Part shown: positions 1-6,534 of the stretch, one piece after another
How the letters are laid out: each line of letters opens with the position of its first letter
Numbering within the stretch: position 1 is the stretch's first letter
Assembly: GCA_934254985.1 (NCBI GenBank)
Contig: CAKQMS010000049.1
Coordinates: 1 to 15,680, forward strand
Length of the DNA stretch: 15,680 nucleotides
Source: an uncultured Prevotella sp.
Lineage (GTDB): Bacteria > Bacteroidota > Bacteroidia > Bacteroidales > Bacteroidaceae
Direction of reading: 5' to 3'
The notes under the pieces: model-generated
What the model saw: the letters and a program-made list of their open reading frames with translations, nothing else
Told to the model about the DNA's origin: nothing
The model's database searches: none
Position numbers and translations under genes: made by a program

Positions 1-1
1 C

Positions 2-1198
2 CCCGGGTCTGCTTTTAGAGGTTGTGAGGGTCTTTCAGGAAGCCTTGTCATACCTGATGGGGTAAAAGAGATTGGTGCCAGTGCTTTTTCAGGTTGTACT
101 GGATTCGATGGCACTCTAACGCTGTCAAATAAACTGGAAACAATAGGGGTATCAGCTTTCAACGGATGTACTGGATTTACGGGATCTTTGACATTACCCA
201 GCTCAGTAACAACTATCGGACAATCGGCTTTCAGTGCTTGTCGCAGTTTTACATCTCTTGAGTTGCCAAATACTCTGAGTGTAATCCCTATTCAAGCTTT
301 TATGCATTGTAGAAGTCTATCAGGAGAACTTGTAATTCCTGCCTCGGTGACGGAAATTGGAAATCTTGCATTTTATGATTGCCAAAATCTAAGTGCAGTA
401 ACAGGACAAGTGACGCTGCCTAAATCACTGAAAAAAATTGGTAAAGATGTTTTTCTTAACACTGATAATATTAACACTGTTAATTTCCAGTCATTACCAG
501 AAGGTATATCGGGATTCTTAGGTCAGAAGAAGAAGGCAGTCAGTCTGAGCGATGACTCATATATCAGCGACCAGGCAAGCGGCACAGTTAATGAGATATC
601 CTACACGCGCAAGATGTCGAACAACTGGGGCACACTCGTGTTGCCTTACTCATTGACGCTGACTGGCGAGGAGTCTTACCGCCTGTATACCATCGACAAG
701 ATGGATGGCGACGAGCTTGTGCTGAGCCGCTTAGAAGGAACAGTGGCAGCCGGAACTCCATGCGTGGTAAAGCGCAACGGCACCGAAGCAGAGCTGACAT
801 TTGGCGCTAACAAGGCAGCGTTGAATATGGCAATATCAGATCAAAACGTGGGCGACATGACATTCCGCGGCACTTACTGGACTGAGGAAGTCAACAGCGG
901 ATATGTAATATCAAAGAACAGTTTCTGGAATGTAGAGGAACTGAAAAATTCGACTTCGGTTAATGGCGTCAAGGTTCGTCCGTTCCGCGCTTGGCTCGAC
1001 GGCACTTCTGCCAAAGCCCCTGCCCGACTCAGCATGCGCATAGACGGCTCTACTACTGGCATCGACGCTATTGATGCCCTCAACGATGCCGAGGCTGAAT
1101 ACTACGACCTCAGCGGCAAGCGTCTTGACGAACCACAGCGCGGCGTAAACATCGTGCGAATGAAGTCGGGAAAGACTAAGAAGATAATTATCAAATAA
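2..1198 (+). CDS. BspA-like leucine-rich repeat surface protein, C-terminal part (5' end outside window)
   Basis: The reading frame is open from the window edge, so the N-terminus is missing; 398 residues are visible. Residues 1 to about 165 are about six repeats of 23-24 residues of the form LxIPxxVxxIGxxAFxxCxxLxG, the TpLRR/BspA type (LRR_5). Family members are exported surface proteins that bind host or matrix proteins. Residues about 190-345 form a non-repeat, probably beta-rich region. The last ~32 residues (YYDLSGKRLDE... to the Lys/Ile-rich end) resemble the type A C-terminal signal of Bacteroidetes type IX secretion substrates, so outer-surface delivery is inferred. Base composition shifts from AT-rich in the late repeats to more GC-rich after about base 540. 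An internal Met at base 188 is not a true start because the repeat pattern continues unbroken upstream. A 51-codon gene follows 53 bases downstream. The ligand is unknown. Confidence 0.88.
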   Translation, partial: PGSAFRGCEGLSGSLVIPDGVKEIGASAFSGCTGFDGTLTLSNKLETIGVSAFNGCTGFTGSLTLPSSVTTIGQSAFSACRSFTSLELPNTLSVIPIQAFMHCRSLSGELVIPASVTEIGNLAFYDCQNLSAVTGQVTLPKSLKKIGKDVFLNTDNINTVNFQSLPEGISGFLGQKKKAVSLSDDSYISDQASGTVNEISYTRKMSNNWGTLVLPYSLTLTGEESYRLYTIDKMDGDELVLSRLEGTVAAGTPCVVKRNGTEAELTFGANKAALNMAISDQNVGDMTFRGTYWTEEVNSGYVISKNSFWNVEELKNSTSVNGVKVRPFRAWLDGTSAKAPARLSMRIDGSTTGIDAIDALNDAEAEYYDLSGKRLDEPQRGVNIVRMKSGKTKKIIIK

Positions 1199-1251
1199 CA
1201 GAACTCTTGAATGTTCAATAAATAGAATCAATAAAAAAAAAACAAAAGAAT

Positions 1252-1407
1252 ATGGAAAAGAAAAAGTATCATAAACCCCAAATCAATGTTATCGCTATCG
1301 ATGCAGTAGGAATCATGGCTGCAACGACAGAAACTATCAAAAAGGGCAATACGAATAATGTTTCTTCCGACATGGTAGATGAGAACGGATATTTTTGGGC
1401 TGAATAA
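1252..1407 (+). CDS. 51-residue small peptide of unknown function
   Basis: This short frame starts at ATG 1252 after an A-rich leader typical of Bacteroidetes start sites and ends at TAA 1405-1407. It lies 53 bases after the BspA-like gene on the same strand, with a large hairpin starting 20 bases after its stop, so it is probably the last gene of that transcript. The peptide opens with a basic stretch and a KxYxxPxxxVI-type segment (MEKKKYHKPQINVIAIDAVG), followed by IMAATTETI. The rest is polar and ends in an aromatic/acidic tail (GYFWAE). I recall short hypothetical peptides of this style (KYxxP start, hydrophobic core, small-residue pair, acidic tail) in Bacteroidales genomes, but could not compare them here. 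It has no transmembrane segment or typical signal peptide. The MAA-T junction looks a little like a leader/core boundary; that is speculation. Confidence 0.6.
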   Translation: MEKKKYHKPQINVIAIDAVGIMAATTETIKKGNTNNVSSDMVDENGYFWAE

Positions 1408-1426
1408 ATAGAGGCTGTTTATACCA

Positions 1427-1484
1427 AATCAGTCATTAGGATTTTTCTTTGCCGTACGACACGGAGAAATCCTAATGACCGATT
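1427..1484. repeat. Long inverted repeat, possible terminator or REP-like element
   Basis: Arms 1427-1447 and 1464-1484 are 21 bases each and pair at 20 of 21 positions on the plus strand, counting one U-G wobble; the exception is one A-C mismatch. The 16-base loop contains the palindrome CGTACG. The hairpin begins 20 bases after the stop of the 51-codon gene, which fits a transcript end. No U-tract follows it on either strand, so it is not a textbook intrinsic terminator. It could instead be a dispersed palindromic element. Confidence 0.7.
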
Positions 1485-1529
1485 ATTTGAAGGACCATCT
1501 CTCGCTTCATCCTACACTTCGTACTTGTA

Positions 1530-1551
1530 GCTCTGACACTATCCTCAGAGC
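1530..1551. repeat. Short hairpin GCTCTGA/TCAGAGC
   Basis: Perfect 7-base arms (1530-1536 and 1545-1551) surround an 8-base loop. A weaker 5-base hairpin (CTACA/TGTAG, 1512-1530) abuts it. No adjoining U-tract is present, so its role is unknown. Confidence 0.45.
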
Positions 1552-1613
1552 GATAAAGAAACTGACGCAAGAAAACCTTTAGGCTACTATTAATACTTAC
1601 ACTTGTTTTTTTA

Positions 1614-1662
1614 AAACACTAAACACTAAACACTAAACACTAAACACTAAACATTAAACATT
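1614..1662. repeat. Heptamer tandem array, five AAACACT plus two AAACATT
   Basis: Seven head-to-tail 7-base units without interruption: five identical AAACACT copies (1614-1648), then two AAACATT copies (1649-1662). A short perfect array of this kind is prone to slipped-strand copy-number change. It sits in the middle of a gap between convergent genes, not in front of a visible start codon, so a phase-variation role is not obvious. Confidence 0.9.
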
Positions 1663-1810
1663 ATGTAGCGTATTTTCTTAATAAATGCAATAAAAAACCT
1701 ATCTTAAAGCAGAAATTGATGATTATAGATGCGGTGGTGTAGTAAGTAGCTTTCATTCAATGATTTAACAGACTTTGTTTGCTTTCGAAGTTATGCTTCG
1801 AGCAATCTAT

Positions 1811-1898
1811 GCTTTCTATCAAATTTATCTATGCTTTCTGGCAAACCTATTTTTGCCTTCTATCAAATGTCAATATGATTGCTATCAAATATAATCCT
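1811..1898. repeat. Four 22-base direct repeats with a TTTGATAG core on the minus strand
   Basis: Imperfect units start at 1811, 1833, 1855 and 1877, exactly 22 bases apart. The shared core is CTATCAAA at 1816, 1860 and 1882, with the variant CTGGCAAA at 1838. A partial unit (GCTTCGAGCAATCTAT, 1795-1810) precedes them. Read on the minus strand the core is TTTGATAG, and three of four units also carry a TAnnTTTG octamer (TATATTTG, TAGGTTTG, TAAATTTG) like the Bacteroidetes -7 box. Twenty-two bases is about two helical turns, so the cores lie on one DNA face. Confidence 0.75.
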
Positions 1899-1930
1899 AT
1901 ATTTAGGGCTTAGCAATGTATGAATAGAGC

Positions 1931-1972
1931 AAAAAATATCCTATATTACTCCGCAAAGAGTAATATAGGATA
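1931..1972 (-). terminator. Intrinsic terminator of the lrp / C26-M19 / glutaminyl cyclase operon
   Basis: Perfect 15-base arms (1937-1951 and 1958-1972, TATCCTATATTACTC and its complement) enclose a 6-base loop. On the minus strand the stem is followed directly by a run of six T (complement of 1931-1936). It lies 45 bases after the stop of the glutaminyl cyclase gene, which is read on that strand. Confidence 0.88.
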
Positions 1973-1979
1973 CTTTACG

Positions 1980-1997
1980 GTCTAACAGCTGTTAGAC
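1980..1997. repeat. Perfect 18-base palindrome
   Basis: GTCTAACAGCTGTTAGAC is its own reverse complement. It lies between the glutaminyl cyclase stop (2018) and the terminator. With no spare loop bases it is more like a dimeric protein-binding site than a hairpin. The function is unknown. Confidence 0.6.
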
Positions 1998-2017
1998 GAA
2001 TAGGCTATAAGGTTTGT

Positions 2018-3028
2018 TTATTTCTCTGTAAACAATACTTGCACCATTGTTTGACCAACAGCTTTAAGAGTGTTTTTGTCGATGTTGTCCATATTGTCGG
2101 CTATGGTGTGCCATGTTGGTCCGAAGCTGCTCTGAGCGCAGTCAGGATAATATGGAATTACGTCGATACAAGGGATGTTGGCAGTTTGGTTTACTGGTAT
2201 ATGGTCGTCGGTAATCATGCCGCCATCAGCCTTAGGAAAATAGCTGCCATAGCCCACTTGGCGTGCTGCGTTCCATACCTTCTTTACTATGGCAGGTGCA
2301 TATTGCATAGACATGCCTTCGCGATAGAACTTAGCCCCTACTCCACCTACCATATCGAGCAATATGCCATATCGTGGAGCATAGCCTTCTGGCAGGTTGT
2401 TAGCAAAGTATTGTGCTCCGAGAGCCCATGTGTCGCCAGGGTCTTCGCCTTCAAACCATTGTGGTGTGCCATAGTCTTCAGCGTCGAAGCAGACGAAGTC
2501 TACACCAAGCTCAAGGCCGCTGCCTTTGAGTATGCGAGCCAACTCTATCATCACTCCCACTCCACTTGCAGCATCGTTGGCTGCAATTATAGGCTTATGC
2601 CAGTTGGTGCTGTCAGGGTCGTTGTCTGCCCAAGGACGGCAATCCCAATGAGCACAAAACATAATTCTTGTTGTAGCCTCAGGATTATACGAAGCCATGA
2701 TATTGGTGCTACGAAGCGGAGTGCCATCGTAGCCATTGAGAGTAGCCTTTTGTGTTGTCACCTTGCAACCATATTGCTCAAACTTCTGGATAATCCATTT
2801 CTCACATTTGTCGTGAGCCACGGAGTTCATGGTGCGAGGTCCGAAGTCGCATTGTTCTTGAAGATAAATATAGGCAGAGTCTGCGTTGAAGTCAGGACCT
2901 ACTGGCTGCACCTTCTCTATCTCTTCCGTTTCGCTTACCTCAGCTTTGTTTGAAGGTAGAAAGTTGAATGCAGCACCAGCTATGAGCGCCACTATCAGTA
3001 ATGCTATCATTATCTTACTTTTTTTCAT
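2018..3028 (-). CDS. Glutaminyl-peptide cyclotransferase, M28 family, membrane-anchored (PgQC-like)
   Basis: Glutaminyl cyclases convert an N-terminal Gln to pyroglutamate on exported peptides and proteins. The 336-residue product starts with KK and a hydrophobic segment (about 7-25) lacking a clear cleavage site or lipobox Cys, so an inner-membrane anchor facing the periplasm is likely. The M28 fold motifs are HWDCRPWAD (127-135), ANDAASGVG (150-158), FDAEDYG (181-187) and WHTxxDNxDNI (306-316). By family analogy D152, E184 and H307 are the single-zinc ligands; HWDCRPWAD and DAEDYG recall the Porphyromonas gingivalis cyclase. In Bacteroidetes many signal-peptidase-processed proteins start with Gln and become pyroglutamylated, which gives this enzyme a broad envelope role. 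It follows the C26-M19 gene after 66 bases with no visible promoter, so it is probably the third gene of that operon. An M28 aminopeptidase is the alternative; the single-zinc motif set favours a cyclase. Confidence 0.85.
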   Translation of the reverse strand: MKKSKIMIALLIVALIAGAAFNFLPSNKAEVSETEEIEKVQPVGPDFNADSAYIYLQEQCDFGPRTMNSVAHDKCEKWIIQKFEQYGCKVTTQKATLNGYDGTPLRSTNIMASYNPEATTRIMFCAHWDCRPWADNDPDSTNWHKPIIAANDAASGVGVMIELARILKGSGLELGVDFVCFDAEDYGTPQWFEGEDPGDTWALGAQYFANNLPEGYAPRYGILLDMVGGVGAKFYREGMSMQYAPAIVKKVWNAARQVGYGSYFPKADGGMITDDHIPVNQTANIPCIDVIPYYPDCAQSSFGPTWHTIADNMDNIDKNTLKAVGQTMVQVLFTEK

Positions 3029-3094
3029 TTCTTAGTTTTTGTTTTAATGCCAGTAATTACTTACGGTATTGATGCTTGTTGCTTATATGGTAGC

Positions 3095-4855
3095 CTACAG
3101 CTTTGAATCCTGTACCAGCTTCATCACTCTTAGCCAGTTGCCGCCCCATATCTTTTCCATATCCTCGATGCTGTATCTGCGGCGCATAAGCTCTATGGTG
3201 AAGTTCATTAGCTCTGACGAATTAGCCAAACCACGTATGCCTCCGTCGCCATCGAAGTCGGTGCCCAAGCCCACATGGTCTATTCCCATGATGCTTATGG
3301 CATGCTCAAGATGCTTCATGGCATCAAGGATTGTAGCCTCGCCATCTTTGCATACAAAGCCGTGGTAGAGAGTTATCTGTGCTACTCCACCCTTCTGTGC
3401 TAGTTTGCGTAGCTGGTCGTCGGTGAGGTTGCGAGGATGATCGCAGAGCGACTTACAGTTAGAATGGCTGCAGACGATAGGTGTAGAGCTGATGTCTAAG
3501 GCATCGTAGAAGCTCTTTTCGGCAGCATGGCTAAGGTCTACCATCACTCCTTGCGCATTCATCTCCTTAATAACCTTCTCGCCCCACGCAGACACTCCGT
3601 TGTGAGTATTTGAGCCACGAGCAGAGTCGCAGATATCGTTGTCGCCATTATGGCAAAGTGTGATGTAGACGATACCGCGGTTGGCGAAATGCTTCACGTT
3701 ATTGATGTCGCTCTCCAGAGCTAAACCATTCTCTATGCCAAGCATTATCGACTTTCTGCCAGCCAGCTTGTTTACGTATAGATCGACTGGAGTGCGAGCT
3801 ATGCTTAGATATTCTTTGTTGGCAGCAACGATATCTTCTATCTTGCTGAATATAAGTTCAGCATACTCTTTTGGTCCCTCTACAGGGAATTCCACCTTCT
3901 CTCGGAAGTCCTCGCCTGCCTTTGGCTGTGGCAGGTAAGCCACCATGGTGACAGCATCCTGATGACCTTCCGTCATCTTGTGCAAGTCTACAAGGATGCG
4001 AGAATCGCGATGGTCGAACTTCACACCCTGTGGAAAGAACATCGGAGTGTCGCAATGAGAGTCGAGGGTGAGTATTCGGTTGTGGATGGCTTTAGCCTTG
4101 TTATGTTCTGCGGCAGCATCAACGAGCCATTTGAATAGTGGCTGTCCATCGTCGCCCATACATTCAGGATGCCATTGCACACCCATTATCTTTCTATATT
4201 CGCTACTTTCTATAGCCTCCACTACCCCATCGTTAGCCTTTGCGGTAACAATAAACTTTGGTCCGCAGTCGCCCACAGCCTGATGATGGAAAGAGTTTAC
4301 GTAGAGTTTGTCTTTGCCATATACAGCATGCAGCATAGACCCTTCGGCTACAGATACCGAGTGAGTAGGTTCGCAAGTATCAGCATCCTGCGAGTGCTTG
4401 ATGGTGTTAGGTATGGTTTCAGATATATCCTGAATAACCTTGCCATCGAGAGCCATAGCCAAAGTCTGTATGCCACGGCAGATGCCGAGCATAGGAATAT
4501 TGCGGTTGTAAGCCAAGCGAGTGATAAGAAGTTCGGGAAGGTCGCGCTGAGCGTTGATATGATGAAGCTTTGCCGATGGTTCTTCACCTGCCCACAACGG
4601 GTTATAGTCAGCACCTCCAGTAAGGATTATGGCATCAAGACGCTCAAGGGTGTTGATAATAACATCCTTATCGGCTACGGGAGGAATAATGACAGGAACA
4701 CCACCCGCAGCCACTATCTGCTTGTGATAGTAGTTGCGTATGGTGACATCTATATCTGCACAATTACCAGTAAGGCCAATCATCGGGCGATGATCGGCCT
4801 CAGGGAAAGTCGCATAGATATTATCGAGATGCGACGATAGGTTAAAGTCTTGCAT
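3095..4855 (-). CDS. Fusion of gamma-glutamyl hydrolase (C26, PuuD-like) and membrane-type dipeptidase (M19)
   Basis: The 586-residue product has two complete enzyme domains. Residues about 20-250 are a class I glutamine-amidotransferase-like gamma-glutamyl hydrolase: TGGADYNP (79-86), nucleophile C126 in GICRG, FHHQAV (189-194) and QWHPE with H229 and E231. Residues about 258-580 are an M19 (renal dipeptidase) domain: HxD at 267/269, E375 in GIENG, H443 in DLSH, H464 in CSHSN, R475 and D533 in GTDFDG, so the expected zinc ligands appear intact. There is no signal peptide, so it should be cytosolic, unlike many exported M19 enzymes. The domains are normally separate proteins of about 250 and 350 residues. 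C26 enzymes cleave gamma-glutamyl bonds; M19 enzymes cleave dipeptides including Cys-Gly. The ATG overlaps the lrp stop by one base (TAATG), implying translational coupling. The actual substrate is unknown. Confidence 0.9.
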   Translation of the reverse strand: MQDFNLSSHLDNIYATFPEADHRPMIGLTGNCADIDVTIRNYYHKQIVAAGGVPVIIPPVADKDVIINTLERLDAIILTGGADYNPLWAGEEPSAKLHHINAQRDLPELLITRLAYNRNIPMLGICRGIQTLAMALDGKVIQDISETIPNTIKHSQDADTCEPTHSVSVAEGSMLHAVYGKDKLYVNSFHHQAVGDCGPKFIVTAKANDGVVEAIESSEYRKIMGVQWHPECMGDDGQPLFKWLVDAAAEHNKAKAIHNRILTLDSHCDTPMFFPQGVKFDHRDSRILVDLHKMTEGHQDAVTMVAYLPQPKAGEDFREKVEFPVEGPKEYAELIFSKIEDIVAANKEYLSIARTPVDLYVNKLAGRKSIMLGIENGLALESDINNVKHFANRGIVYITLCHNGDNDICDSARGSNTHNGVSAWGEKVIKEMNAQGVMVDLSHAAEKSFYDALDISSTPIVCSHSNCKSLCDHPRNLTDDQLRKLAQKGGVAQITLYHGFVCKDGEATILDAMKHLEHAISIMGIDHVGLGTDFDGDGGIRGLANSSELMNFTIELMRRRYSIEDMEKIWGGNWLRVMKLVQDSKL

Positions 4856-5325
4856 TACTGTTGCTCTTCGAGGTGAACAGGAATCTCGCGCTTGATGCTC
4901 TGCTCAAGAGAGATAAGAGTTTCGGTTGAAACTACGCCCTTGATACCCTGCATACGGTTGTTGAGCAAGTCCATAAGCTGCTCGTTGTCGCGTGCATAGA
5001 GTTTTACCAACATGGTGTAAGGACCTGTTGTGAAGTGGCACTCTATGATTTCAGGAATCTCAAGCAATTCCTTTACCACCTCTTTGTACATAGAGCCACG
5101 CTCGAGGTTCAAACCTACGTATGTACAAGTGCTATATCCGAGACACTTAGGATTTATATCAAATCCGCTACCTGTTATGATACCACCTTCGATTAGGTGT
5201 TGAACTCTTTGATGGATTGCTGCGCGTGATACTCCACACTCTGCTGCAACATCCTTGAAAGGAATACGAGCATTCTTTGAAAGGATGCTTAGTATCTTAC
5301 GGTCGAGGTTGTCAATTTTTTCCAT
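4855..5325 (-). CDS. Lrp/AsnC family transcriptional regulator
   Basis: Lrp/AsnC proteins are small DNA-binding regulators, usually octamers or dimers, that respond to amino acids. The 156-residue product has the standard layout: LDRKILxxLxxNARIPFKDVA and a helix-turn-helix CGVSRAAIHQRVQHL (residues about 7-45), a linker, then a RAM effector domain (about 65-145) with the pattern of an ACT-like alpha/beta fold. Length is typical. It has its own promoter (5365-5395) about 40 bases upstream, and its stop codon overlaps the start of the C26-M19 fusion, so regulator and enzyme are made together. This suggests that it controls its own operon in response to an amino acid released by it. The specific effector cannot be read from the sequence. 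Confidence 0.92.
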   Translation of the reverse strand: MEKIDNLDRKILSILSKNARIPFKDVAAECGVSRAAIHQRVQHLIEGGIITGSGFDINPKCLGYSTCTYVGLNLERGSMYKEVVKELLEIPEIIECHFTTGPYTMLVKLYARDNEQLMDLLNNRMQGIKGVVSTETLISLEQSIKREIPVHLEEQQ

Positions 5326-5364
5326 TTTCAGTTATGTATATATCAATATGTTCTTATTACCGAG

Positions 5365-5395
5365 CAAATATAGGTAATTTTCTTGAATTGACAAA
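5365..5395 (-). promoter_or_regulatory. Bacteroidetes-type promoter of lrp
   Basis: On the minus strand TTTG (complement of 5392-5395) is followed by exactly 19 bases and TATATTTG (complement of 5365-5372). This matches the -33 TTTG / -7 TAnnTTTG pattern of the Bacteroides primary sigma factor. Expected transcription starts near 5358, giving a 5' leader of roughly 30 bases before the ATG at 5325. Confidence 0.78.
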
Positions 5396-5456
5396 CCTTT
5401 TGCGCAAAAAAATATGCCATAATGTCTTTATTTGCTTATATTTGCTTACACATAGA

Positions 5457-5502
5457 ATAAAAAAGACAGGCAACGTGCCATATTTTGCATGTTGCCTGTC
5501 TT
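5457..5502 (-). terminator. Intrinsic terminator of the FKBP gene cluster
   Basis: Sixteen-base arms (5463-5478 and 5487-5502; AAGACAGGCAAC core) enclose an 8-base loop with one A-C mismatch on the minus strand (a G-U wobble on the plus strand). On the minus strand it is followed by a run of T (complement of the A run just before 5463). It lies 25 bases past the stop of the third FKBP gene and upstream of the lrp promoter, separating the two units. Confidence 0.87.
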
Positions 5503-5526
5503 ATAGTTATTAATAGTTTTTAGCTA

Positions 5527-6519
5527 TTATTTCTTCTTCATGATTTTTCTCTTTGCAATAGCAGCCTTTACCTTCTTAGCATTTTCTGCGTTCTTGTTAG
5601 AGTCAGCTTCTGTAGCAGGCTTTGTTTCTACAGGCTTTTCAATGCCCTTGAGCTCAACGGTGAAGATAAGGGTAGAGTATGGCTTAATCTGACCAGCCTG
5701 ACGCTGACCGTAGCCAAGTTCCTGAGGAACATAGATTTCCCACTTGCTGCCTACAGGCATGCTGGTGAGAGCCTCTGTCCATCCCTTGATAACTTCGTTG
5801 CATCTGAATTTATCAGACTTCTGACCATGATGGCGTGAAGTAGCATCAAAAACAGTACCGTCAATCATCTTGCCTTCGTAAACAACCTCTACACGGTCGG
5901 TAGCCTTAGGAGTTTCGCCCTGACCAGCTACGAGCACCTTATACTGCAAGCCGCTTGCTGTGGTGTTTACGCCAGCCTTCTTGCCGTTTTCTACAAGCCA
6001 GTCAGCATTCTCCTTCTTATAAGCCTCAGTCTTCTGAGTCTGATAAGCCTGTATGCGCTCCTGGAAAGTCTTCTCGGCAGCAGAGTCTGTGCAGATGCTG
6101 TTGTCATTGTTGAGGGAAGCAACAAAGCCTTTGTGGAAGAATTTTGCTGCTATAGAGTCGTTGGAACCTTCCATCTCAGACTTCATTCGTGGGAATACGC
6201 CTTCCATTACCTGACCAGCGATAGTAGCGCCAGCAGAGTATGCAACAAACTGTGGGTCGTTGGCCTTGCTGATAGCATCCTCATAGCCTTTTACGAAATC
6301 AGCCATGAAGACAGTATCTACATTCATACGATTAATGAGGTAGGGTAGCAAACCCTTTGTGGCAGTCTTACCTGCCATGTAGCTAAGAGAGTCGCTTGCT
6401 GTAGCGAGCTTCACCTGCTCAGTAGCAACTGCTTTCTTGTTCTTGTCCTTCTTGCCTGCGAAAGCCATGTTAGCGCTTCCTGCAAGCAAGAGAAGAGATA
6501 GAATGATAGTTTTGTTCAT
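5527..6519 (-). CDS. FKBP-type peptidyl-prolyl isomerase, exported (third of three)
   Basis: The 330-residue product starts with a signal peptide (MNKTIILSLLLLAGSANMAFA, likely cut after residue 21 or close by) and lacks a lipobox Cys, so it is predicted to be periplasmic. Residues about 40-185 are a helical FKBP_N/Mip-like dimerisation region. Residues about 188-293 are the FKBP catalytic domain: GLQYKVL (190-196), VYEG (213-216), FDATS (224-228), VIKGWTEAL (243-251), GYGQR (269-273) and IKPYSTLIFTVEL (278-290). It catalyses cis-trans isomerisation of Xaa-Pro bonds and may act as a chaperone for envelope proteins. The usual IPP is IKP here, as in its lipoprotein neighbour. A Lys/Ala-rich tail (about 294-330) extends beyond the catalytic fold and is unusual. 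It begins 15 bases after the preceding FKBP gene, so the two are almost certainly cotranscribed. Confidence 0.9.
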   Translation of the reverse strand: MNKTIILSLLLLAGSANMAFAGKKDKNKKAVATEQVKLATASDSLSYMAGKTATKGLLPYLINRMNVDTVFMADFVKGYEDAISKANDPQFVAYSAGATIAGQVMEGVFPRMKSEMEGSNDSIAAKFFHKGFVASLNNDNSICTDSAAEKTFQERIQAYQTQKTEAYKKENADWLVENGKKAGVNTTASGLQYKVLVAGQGETPKATDRVEVVYEGKMIDGTVFDATSRHHGQKSDKFRCNEVIKGWTEALTSMPVGSKWEIYVPQELGYGQRQAGQIKPYSTLIFTVELKGIEKPVETKPATEADSNKNAENAKKVKAAIAKRKIMKKK

Positions 6520-6534
6520 AATATAATTATGTTA

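Larger units (their letters stand above)
1408..2017. other. Gene-free 610-base convergent intergenic region rich in repeats
   Basis: This lies between the plus-strand BspA/peptide unit and the minus-strand glutaminyl cyclase, so it is downstream of both and needs no promoter. It contains a 21-base-arm hairpin (1427-1484), two small hairpins (1512-1530 and 1530-1551), a heptamer array (1614-1662), a hairpin at 1785-1801 (TCGAAG/CTTCGA), a 22-base phased repeat set (1811-1898), a terminator (1931-1972) and an 18-base palindrome (1980-1997). I see no convincing coding frame. Confidence 0.75.

Noticed and set aside
1811..1898. Possible CRISPR array
   Set aside because: The 22-base units are contiguous with no unique spacers, and the units differ from each other; no cas gene is present.
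2039..2953. 304-codon plus-strand frame
   Set aside because: It is the complement of the glutaminyl cyclase gene, whose M28 motifs are unmistakable; the plus frame shows no family features.
4169..4840. 223-codon plus-strand frame
   Set aside because: It mirrors the C26 domain of the fusion gene on the other strand and has no motif of its own.
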